Shown: in pieces, positions 9,585 to 17,232 of the stretch
Layout: each line of letters begins with the position of its first letter
Position numbering within the stretch: position 1 is the stretch's first letter
Assembly: GCA_021413765.1 (NCBI GenBank)
Contig: JAIOPT010000142.1
Coordinates: forward strand, 1-42,290
Length of the DNA stretch: 42,290 nucleotides
Reading direction: 5' to 3'
DNA from: Betaproteobacteria bacterium
Lineage (GTDB): Bacteria; Pseudomonadota; Gammaproteobacteria; Burkholderiales; Gallionellaceae
The notes under the pieces: model-generated
The model's database searches: none
Told to the model about the DNA's origin: nothing
The model's input: only the letters and a program-made list of their open reading frames with translations
Position numbers and translations under genes: made by a program

Positions 9585-9986
9585 ATGAGTGATTTAAACA
9601 ATCTGCCAGATAACTTGAAGTACACCGCATCCCACGAGTGGGTCAAAAAAGAGACCGACGGCACTATCACTATCGGCATTACCCAACACGCACAAGAGCT
9701 GCTGGGCGACATGGTATTCGTGGAAAATCCAGCGGTTGGCCGCCAACTGAAAGCCAAGGAAGAATGTGCAGTGGCAGAATCGGTAAAGGCTGCGGCTGAC
9801 ATTTATGCGCCTGTTACCGGTGTAGTGGTAGCAGTTAATTCTGAACTCGATAATGCGCCAGAAAAGATCAATACTGAACCTTATTCCGCATGGATGTTCA
9901 AAATGAAGCCAGATAATGCCGCCGACGTAGACGCGTTAATGGATGCGGCAGCGTATCAGACTCTGGTCGACAATGAAGCACATTAA
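9585..9986 (+). CDS. gcvH: glycine cleavage system H protein
   Basis: [38 protein letters not shown]...[22 protein letters not shown] (lipoyl-lysine motif ESVKAA). Confidence 0.97.
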   Translation: MSDLNNLPDNLKYTASHEWVKKETDGTITIGITQHAQELLGDMVFVENPAVGRQLKAKEECAVAESVKAAADIYAPVTGVVVAVNSELDNAPEKINTEPYSAWMFKMKPDNAADVDALMDAAAYQTLVDNEAH

Positions 9987-10057
9987 GACCTTGTAACGGA
10001 AGACATAATTCCCGCTTCCAATACCTTTTTACACTCCTTTACAAAATAAAACCAGCA

Positions 10058-12928
10058 ATGATTACAACCGATAAATTTGTAAACCGTCATAACGGTCCGC
10101 GCGAGAATGATGTTAAGGCAATGCTCGAGATAATTGGCGCAAGCTCTGTAGATGAGTTAATTGATCACACAATTCCCGCTGCAATCCGTTTAAAAAAACC
10201 TTTGAACTTGCCATCCGGGATGACTGAATATCAATACCACAAGCATTTACGTGGTGTTGCTGCAAAAAATAAGGTTTTTAAAACCCATATTGGTTTAGGT
10301 TATTACAACACTATCGTCCCCCCCGTTATCCAGAGAAATATTTTAGAAAATCCGGGTTGGTATACCGCTTATACTCCTTATCAGGCTGAGATTTCACAAG
10401 GTCGTTTAGAGGCGTTACTGAATTTCCAAACCATGATTATGGATTTAACAGGAATGGGGATTGCAAATGCATCATTGCTGGACGAATCGACTGCAGCAGC
10501 AGAAGCAATGGCGATGTTATTCAATAATCGCACGCAAAAAGCAATTGAAAATGGAGCAAACAAGTTTTTCGTTTCCAACGAATGTTATCCGCAAACGATC
10601 GATTTATTAAAAACACGTTCAACTCCAATGGGAATTGAATTAGTGATCGGTGACTTTAAAACTGGAACGTTAGATAGCAGTATTTACGGTGCATTGCTTC
10701 AATATCCAACCGCTGATGGCAAAATTCACGATTACGCTGACTTTGTAGCAAGAGCAAAAACAAACGGAACCACCATTGCTGTAGCAGCCGATATACTGAG
10801 CTTGGTATTACTAACCCCTCCAGGCGAATGGGGAGCTGATATTGTTGTTGGCTCCACACAACGTCTTGGCGTCCCAATGGGCTATGGTGGCCCGCACGCT
10901 GCATATTTTGCTTGCCGAGAAGAATATAAACGATCCATTCCTGGCCGCATCATTGGCGTTTCGATTGACGCAGACGGAAATCAAGCATTACGTATGGCGT
11001 TACAAACACGTGAGCAACACATACGCAGAGATAAAGCCACCTCCAACATATGCACGGCACAAGCATTATTAGCCATTATGGCTGGCATGTACGCGGTATA
11101 CCATGGACCAGAAGGCCTCAAAGGAATTGCACAGCAAGTACATAGTACTGCTATAGCCTTGGCAACTGAGTTAACCAAGTTAGGCTATCTTATTGAGGAT
11201 GGAATATATTTTGATACCATCAAAATCAATGGAACAGACAACGCGAAAATTAAACAATTAGCGGAAGCAGCACAAATTAATTTCCGCTATATGGATGATG
11301 CAATTACTATTTCTATTGACCAAACTACCGATGCCGACGACTTAAATGCACTTATTAATGTATTCGCACAAGCAGCTGGCAAGACCACCTCTGCAATAAC
11401 TGAAGAGCAGATTTTCAATACAAAATCTTTAATCAAAATTCGTCAATCTTTAATCCTTCAACATCCTATATTTAATATGTATCACTCTGAATCCGAGATG
11501 ATGCGTTATATCAAGCGATTGGAAAACAAGGATTTATCTTTAACGCATTCAATGATTTCATTGGGTTCTTGCACCATGAAATTAAATGCCGCATCCGAAT
11601 TAATTCCTATTACCTGGCCCGAATTTGCACACATTCACCCCTTTGTACCCGTTGAACAAGCGGCGGGTTACCATGAAATAATTAATGATCTAGATAAATC
11701 ATTAAGTGAAATTACCGGTTTCGAAAAAATGAGTTTTCAGCCCAACAGCGGCGCTCAGGGCGAATATGCCGGATTATTGGTCATTCAGGCATACCATCAA
11801 TCACGTGGCGATGCGCACCGAAATATTGCGTTGATTCCCACATCGGCACATGGCACCAATCCTGCCAGCGCAGCAATGTGTGGCTTAAAGATTGTCTTGG
11901 TGAAATGCGACAAAATAGGAAATATTGATGTAGCCGAATTGCGTGAAAAAGCAGTTCAGTATAAAGATAACCTGGCATGTTTAATGGTGACTTACCCCAG
12001 CACGCATGGTGTTTACGAAGAAAGTATTATCGAGATTACCAATATCATCCATGAAAATGGCGGTCAAGTTTATATGGATGGCGCCAACATGAATGCACAG
12101 GTAGGCTTAACCAGCCCCGGAAATATTGGCGCTGATGTTTGCCACTTGAATTTACATAAAACTTTTGCAATTCCTCACGGTGGTGGTGGCCCAGGTATGG
12201 GGCCAATTGGCGTTGCAAAACACTTGGCTCCTTTTTTGCCTTCGCATTCAGTAGTAAAAACTGGGGGTGACAACGGCATACACGCAGTATCCGCAGCGCC
12301 TTATGGCAGTGCTTTAATATTATTGGTATCTTATGGATATATAAAAATGTTAGGCGGAGATGGCGTTACAGAAGCAACACGTATCGCAATTTTAAATGCC
12401 AACTATATTAAAGATTCATTAAAAAATCATTTCCCTACATTATATAGCGGTGCAAATGGACGTTGCGCGCACGAAATGATTTTAGCTTGCGCTGCGTTTA
12501 AACGAGATGCTGGAATAGAGGTAGGTGATATTGCAAAGCGATTAATGGATTATGGCTATCATGCACCGACAGTTTCATTCCCGGTAGCCGATACATTAAT
12601 GATTGAACCAACCGAAAGTGAATCAAAGGAAGAATTGGATCGTTTTTGCTCCGCTATGATTTCTATTCGTAAAGAAATTGATGAAATAATTTCAGGTGAA
12701 GCGGATAAAGAAGATAACGTAATTAAAAATGCACCTCATACAGCAAAATCAGTTCTTACGAGTAATTGGAAACACAGCTATTCGCGCGAAAAAGCAGTTT
12801 ATCCATTAAAGTGGGTGCAAGACAACAAATTCTGGCCAAGTGTTGCCCGTGTAGATAATGTCCGTGGCGATAAAAACCTGATTTGTGCTTGTCCGCCAAT
12901 AAAAGCATATGCAGACGATACGCTGTAA
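10058..12928 (+). CDS. gcvP: glycine dehydrogenase (decarboxylating), P protein, single-chain form
   Basis: 956 aa; [73 protein letters not shown]-Lys region [25 protein letters not shown]. Confidence 0.97.
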   Translation: MITTDKFVNRHNGPRENDVKAMLEIIGASSVDELIDHTIPAAIRLKKPLNLPSGMTEYQYHKHLRGVAAKNKVFKTHIGLGYYNTIVPPVIQRNILENPGWYTAYTPYQAEISQGRLEALLNFQTMIMDLTGMGIANASLLDESTAAAEAMAMLFNNRTQKAIENGANKFFVSNECYPQTIDLLKTRSTPMGIELVIGDFKTGTLDSSIYGALLQYPTADGKIHDYADFVARAKTNGTTIAVAADILSLVLLTPPGEWGADIVVGSTQRLGVPMGYGGPHAAYFACREEYKRSIPGRIIGVSIDADGNQALRMALQTREQHIRRDKATSNICTAQALLAIMAGMYAVYHGPEGLKGIAQQVHSTAIALATELTKLGYLIEDGIYFDTIKINGTDNAKIKQLAEAAQINFRYMDDAITISIDQTTDADDLNALINVFAQAAGKTTSAITEEQIFNTKSLIKIRQSLILQHPIFNMYHSESEMMRYIKRLENKDLSLTHSMISLGSCTMKLNAASELIPITWPEFAHIHPFVPVEQAAGYHEIINDLDKSLSEITGFEKMSFQPNSGAQGEYAGLLVIQAYHQSRGDAHRNIALIPTSAHGTNPASAAMCGLKIVLVKCDKIGNIDVAELREKAVQYKDNLACLMVTYPSTHGVYEESIIEITNIIHENGGQVYMDGANMNAQVGLTSPGNIGADVCHLNLHKTFAIPHGGGGPGMGPIGVAKHLAPFLPSHSVVKTGGDNGIHAVSAAPYGSALILLVSYGYIKMLGGDGVTEATRIAILNANYIKDSLKNHFPTLYSGANGRCAHEMILACAAFKRDAGIEVGDIAKRLMDYGYHAPTVSFPVADTLMIEPTESESKEELDRFCSAMISIRKEIDEIISGEADKEDNVIKNAPHTAKSVLTSNWKHSYSREKAVYPLKWVQDNKFWPSVARVDNVRGDKNLICACPPIKAYADDTL

Positions 12929-12952
12929 CCGTCTAACAAGAAAAAAGAAATC

Positions 12953-13483
12953 ATGACCAAAGAAACCTCAAATAAACCTACTGTTACCTTGAATGGTGCG
13001 CCCATTACGTTATTCGGCACCTTTCCAACCGTTGGTCAAACTGCCCCTGAATTCACCCTAGTGGACAAGGATCTGAAAGATGTGGCGTTAAAAGACTTTA
13101 CCGGCACGCGCAAGGTTCTTAACATTGTGCCTAGTTTGGATACTGCCGTGTGCGCTACGTCTACGCGCAAGTTCAACGAGGCGGCAAGCAAGCTCGACAA
13201 CACGGTGGTGCTGGTAATATCCGCCGATTTGCCATTTGCCATGAGTCGCTTTTGCGTGGCTGAAGGACTGGATAATGTCACCACGCTATCCCTGATGCGC
13301 GGGCGCGATTTCATGCGGAACTATGGCGTAAAGATTGCTGATTCTGTCTTACGTGGCTTAACCGCACGTGCCGTGCTGGTACTGGATGAAACTAACCACG
13401 TGTTGCATGCAGAACTGGTGGATGACATCACGCATGAACCTGACTATCAAGCAGCAATAAGTGCACTAACACAACAAGATTAA
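12953..13483 (+). CDS. tpx: thiol peroxidase, atypical 2-Cys
   Basis: [43 protein letters not shown] (peroxidatic Cys), [19 protein letters not shown] (resolving Cys). Confidence 0.95.
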   Translation: MTKETSNKPTVTLNGAPITLFGTFPTVGQTAPEFTLVDKDLKDVALKDFTGTRKVLNIVPSLDTAVCATSTRKFNEAASKLDNTVVLVISADLPFAMSRFCVAEGLDNVTTLSLMRGRDFMRNYGVKIADSVLRGLTARAVLVLDETNHVLHAELVDDITHEPDYQAAISALTQQD

Positions 13484-13688
13484 AATAATCAAGCAATCCT
13501 CCCCTCTCCCAAGCCGGGATGGGGGATGGCTATGCATGAAAATCCCCGCCTTCCCAGCCATTCTTTTCTCGTCCACGGCAATCTGGCGCATGTTCCACTC
13601 GGTGCTGTGCAAGCGATCAGTTTCCGATACATCTGATTCTACGCGACCAACTTATATTAAGCGCGGATTACTAAATGGAATTAGGCAT

Positions 13689-14396
13689 TCATTGAAAATT
13701 ACGCGCTGAAGTGTCTGCTGCGACTTCAGTATTGGTCGTCCGGGACAGGGTTGCCTTCCAACTGCCGGAGAGCGCTGGACACTCGGCCAGTGCGTGTGCA
13801 GCCACATAATTCTCCTTGCGATGGAGCATTATGTTGTTCGCGACCGCGACTGTCCATTCAGGATAAGGACGCTCCACCAATACCAATGTCGCTCCGGCTT
13901 GAACGTTACCCTCGCGCAGAACACGGAAATACCAGCCTGTCTTGCCCGTGCGCACGACCCGCGCCACTAAGTCCTGAACCCTCCATCGGCGAGAAAGTTT
14001 CCAGCATGGCTGGCGAGGTTGAGAAATCTGTACCAATGCGTCACCCAGCTCGAAAACATCACCGATGCAAGCCTCTGTTTCCAGTATCCCTGCCACAGTA
14101 AAGTTTTCTCCGAACGAGCCATTTGGCAACTCTTTAAAATCAAGCTCAGCGAGCCAAAATGCGTAGTGTTCGAACGGATAGACGTTGATCGCTTTATCCG
14201 GCCCACCATGGACGTGAAGATCGGCTTGCCCGTCGCCAGCCAAGTTAGTTGTTCCAACCCAAACTGGACCAGGCACAGTTTCCTTGAAAAAGCCGGTCGT
14301 CCACTCCTGATCCATGGTGTCTGAGGCATTAGGTGTACCCAGTGTTTTAGGCAGGCCGACCTGAATGGAGAGGAGTTGTATGCCTGTATTGTTCAT
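13689..14396 (-). CDS. MOSC domain-containing protein (YiiM-like)
   Basis: TTNLAGDGQADLHVHGGPDKAINVYPFEHYAFW, GSFGENFTVAGILETEACIGDVFELGDALVQISQPRQPCWKLS. Confidence 0.85.
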   Translation of the reverse strand: MNNTGIQLLSIQVGLPKTLGTPNASDTMDQEWTTGFFKETVPGPVWVGTTNLAGDGQADLHVHGGPDKAINVYPFEHYAFWLAELDFKELPNGSFGENFTVAGILETEACIGDVFELGDALVQISQPRQPCWKLSRRWRVQDLVARVVRTGKTGWYFRVLREGNVQAGATLVLVERPYPEWTVAVANNIMLHRKENYVAAHALAECPALSGSWKATLSRTTNTEVAADTSARNFQ

Positions 14397-14456
14397 TGAA
14401 AATATCCTTGTGTGAAAATCAATAGCCGGACTCGGCTTTATCGCAACAATCTGGCG

Positions 14457-15737
14457 TTATACCAGCCACGTTACCGCCATGGCAAGCACTGCGAGTGCCA
14501 TCACGGCCGTCGCAAGCCAACCGATAATTCGAAGGCGTGCCGTGATGACGAATTGTCCCATGACATCAGGTCTTGCCACAATTAGCATTATCACTACCAT
14601 GATAGGCACCGCAGTAACGCCATTGATGACTGCGCTCCAAAAAAGTGCCTTGATAGGATCAATGGGGGTGAAGTTGAGCGCTACGCCTAAGAGAGTCGCG
14701 ATGATCAGGATCGTATAAAAGCCTCGCGCCTCCAAAAGCTTGCGACCCAATCCAATGCGCCAATTGAACGACTCTGCGATAGCGTAAGCGGCCGAACCTG
14801 CTAGAACAGGCACAGCGAGCAATCCCGTACCAATAATTCCAGCGGTAAATAGCAGGAACGCGAATTCGCCGGCTAATGGGCGCAGAGCCTCCGCTGCCTG
14901 TGCAGAGGTTTGAATGTCCGTAACGCCGTGCACGTGCAAAGTCACAGCTGCCGTCAATATTATAAAAAAAGCGATCAGATTGGAAAATCCCATCCCGATA
15001 TAAGTGTCGATCTTGATACGCTGCAGGTGACTGTGGGCTTGTTCTGGTGCCTTTTTAAGCGGTGCCTCACCTTCAGTCGCTCGCAGCTCCTCAGCTTCCT
15101 GAGAGGCTTGCCAGAAGAACAGGTACGGGCTGATAGTGGTGCCAAATACGGCAACCACCGCCATTACGTAATCCGCTTTGAATGATATGGACGGCATGAT
15201 TGTGCGATAGAACACTTCGCCCCACGGCACATTGACGGCAAATACAGTGGCTACATAAGCGAAGAGCGATAATGTCAATATTTTCAGAATGGGTGCATAA
15301 CGTGGAAAAGGAATGAAGATTTGCAGCACCAGCGATATCAAGGCAAATGCTATTGCATACCAGTGAGCTGGCCCGCCGATGAGAAGTTTAAGCGCTGCAG
15401 CCATTGCGCCGATATCTGCAGCGATATTAATCGTATTTGCAATCAGAAGCAGTCCAACGAGTATGTAGAGCAGCGCTGGGGAGTAATGCAGACGAATATT
15501 GGCGGCAAGGCCGTGCCCAGTCACCCGGCCAATACGGGCGCTTACCATCTGTATGCCAACCATAAGGGGAAACGTTAAAAATGCCGTCCACAGCATTGCA
15601 TAACCGAATCCGGCTCCCGCCTGTGAATAGGTGGCAATGCCGCTCGGGTCATCATCCGCAGCGCCCGTTATAAGACCGGGCCCCAGCTTTTTCAAGAATG
15701 AACTGGTTTGTGGCAGACGGGCTTTATATTTGTTCAT
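14457..15737 (-). CDS. Nramp-like divalent metal transporter family protein
   Basis: 426 aa, multi-pass; LGPGLITGAADDDPSGIATYSQAGAGFGYAMLWT and TTISPYLFFWQASQEAEE are typical of the Nramp-related subfamily. Confidence 0.85.
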   Translation of the reverse strand: MNKYKARLPQTSSFLKKLGPGLITGAADDDPSGIATYSQAGAGFGYAMLWTAFLTFPLMVGIQMVSARIGRVTGHGLAANIRLHYSPALLYILVGLLLIANTINIAADIGAMAAALKLLIGGPAHWYAIAFALISLVLQIFIPFPRYAPILKILTLSLFAYVATVFAVNVPWGEVFYRTIMPSISFKADYVMAVVAVFGTTISPYLFFWQASQEAEELRATEGEAPLKKAPEQAHSHLQRIKIDTYIGMGFSNLIAFFIILTAAVTLHVHGVTDIQTSAQAAEALRPLAGEFAFLLFTAGIIGTGLLAVPVLAGSAAYAIAESFNWRIGLGRKLLEARGFYTILIIATLLGVALNFTPIDPIKALFWSAVINGVTAVPIMVVIMLIVARPDVMGQFVITARLRIIGWLATAVMALAVLAMAVTWLV

Positions 15738-15827
15738 GGATGCCTATCATCAGATGTTCGGCAGAGGCCGCTCCGCGTAACTGGTCAATACTTCCTATTG
15801 CTTGAGTGGAAGTCTTGCTGTTAATGT

Positions 15828-16040
15828 CTACGCTACTTTGAGCAGTAAAGGCAAGTTGGCGAAGTAGAACGCATCTAGCGTTTGGTCGTCAAGCGATGAA
15901 TGCGGCCTCTTATGGTTGCAGAACTCGAAATATTTTTCCAAGCTCTGTTTTGCATCATTTACGCAGTCGTAGCCGTAAAGATAAACCTCTTCATATTTGA
16001 CGCTGCGCTAGAGTCGTTCAACAAAGACGTTGTCACGCCA
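15828..16040 (-). pseudogene. C-terminal remnant of an IS3-family transposase (rve integrase core)
   Basis: Minus-strand reading WRDNVFVERL*RSVKYEEVYLYGYDCVNDAKQSLEKYFEFCNHKRPHSSLDDQTLDAFYFANLPLLLKVA*, with an in-frame TAG at 16008-16010 where Trp is expected. Confidence 0.82.
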
Positions 16041-16325
16041 GCAGTCATTCGAACTCTTGCAGGCTGATCATTTGCTTGTCTGATTAGATGTCTCTTGGCC
16101 ACGCACGCTTCTCAGCTTCCAAGCGTTTGAGCGACAAACGAAAGCCATTGCGATGCCAGTGCAGCACCTTGATCTTGTTGCACTGGCGATTGATAAAACA
16201 TCCAGCACATTACCGAACGGGCTCAACTTCAGTGCCTGTTCGACCAGCACACTCGGGGCCCGGTGATGGATTTGCGAAAGTCGACGGGTTCCCGACACAA
16301 ATTGACTTATTCGATATCACAGCCG
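16036..16325 (-). pseudogene. IS66-family Orf2 (TnpB) remnant, frameshifted
   Basis: Minus-strand pieces across frames: VNLCREPVDFRKSI..., VLVEQALKLSPFGNVLDV (frame A), then FINRQCNKIKVLHWHRNGFRLSLKRLEAEKRAWPRDI (frame B), then KQMISLQEFE*LLA: order and motifs of IS66 TnpB. Confidence 0.75.
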
Positions 16326-16382
16326 AGATGCATCAGCGCAATCCTGGTATGGTTTGCACAACGCGCACAAGTGCGGCCAGCA

Positions 16383-16772
16383 TTATCTGCGTTTTACTCG
16401 CAATGAGAACAACTCGGTCAGAAACCCTTCGCCTGTCAGTCGCCACGGGTAGCCGTGATTGCGGACCCTTCCTTCTTTTTCAGACATAAGAAATTCGAAC
16501 ACGATTCGTTTCGACCGAACGAGGTCGTTGAAACGCTGGATTGATGGTCGCTCGCAGTAAATCAATTCGTTATATTGAAAGCGCTGCCGGCCAGCGGTGT
16601 TGCGTACATCTGCTTTAACGAAGACTGCGCGGGAATGCTTTTCACGAAGTCGCTCCTCGAGAACTTCGAAGGGCCAGTAACCAAATCGCGCAGCCCCTTT
16701 CAGCAAGTCGATCTGCCCAGACGTGGCCAATTGGTCAAGTGACAACCAGAGGTTGTTAGCTGATGTAGTCAC
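16383..16772 (-). CDS. putative MvaI/BcnI-family restriction endonuclease, C-terminal half only (possible pseudogene; open frame extends upstream to about 16837)
   Basis: NGRHACYSQVTTSANNLWLSLDQL...GAARFGYWPFEVLEERLREKHSRAVFVKADVRNTAGRQRFQYNELIYCERPSIQRFNDLVRSKRIVFEFLMSEKEGRVRNHGYPWRL resembles the C-terminal part of MvaI/BcnI proteins (..HDHG/NHGxxFR..). Start is GTG; family call is from memory of the motif. Confidence 0.45.
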   Translation of the reverse strand: MTTSANNLWLSLDQLATSGQIDLLKGAARFGYWPFEVLEERLREKHSRAVFVKADVRNTAGRQRFQYNELIYCERPSIQRFNDLVRSKRIVFEFLMSEKEGRVRNHGYPWRLTGEGFLTELFSLRVKRR

Positions 16773-16818
16773 TTGCGAATAGCAGGCATGGCGGCCATTC
16801 TCATCTGGCTGACCCAGA

Positions 16819-17190
16819 CTAGTTTGCTGTGAGGTGCTTCAAGCGGTTTATCTGGCGCAGCAATCCAATCGGCGTCAGAAAGTGGGCACGGTGTGAAATA
16901 TGAAAATCTACATCAATCCATTGATGAGACAGTCGGGTAATAAGGTAGCAAACCCGATTCACATGTTGCATCCCCGGCGTTATCCATTGGTCGCAACCTT
17001 TATCTCCATCAACGACGGTCCATACATATGCTGGATTATGTTGACGAACTATTTCCAAATCATTGCCGAACGTTTCAAGACCGATTCCGCCCCAAATGTC
17101 GTGGTGTGATTCTGAGTGGCGATAAGGTTCAAAGTATTCGTAGAAGGCATCTTCGTGAAAAATTGAGACTTCAATCATTCGACATGCCAA
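16819..17190 (-). CDS. hypothetical protein (123 aa; start perhaps at the second Met, MIEVSIF...)
   Basis: Intact ORF 42 bp downstream of the methyltransferase-HNH gene on the same strand; soluble, W/H/D-rich (HDIWGGIGLETFGNDLEIV, YVWTVVDGDKGCDQWITPG); not recognised. Confidence 0.6.
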   Translation of the reverse strand: MACRMIEVSIFHEDAFYEYFEPYRHSESHHDIWGGIGLETFGNDLEIVRQHNPAYVWTVVDGDKGCDQWITPGMQHVNRVCYLITRLSHQWIDVDFHISHRAHFLTPIGLLRQINRLKHLTAN

Positions 17191-17232
17191 CGAATATGCT
17201 TAAATATACATGAACTCTTTTAGCCATATCGG

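Noticed and set aside
10381-11978. Antisense ORFs within gcvP (for example 10381-10578, 10656-10904, 11781-11978)
   Set aside because: Fully overlapped by a well-supported conserved gene; no recognisable protein motifs.
16088-16489. 133-aa plus-strand ORF in the IS remnant region
   Set aside because: Antisense to the IS66 TnpB remnant; not coding.
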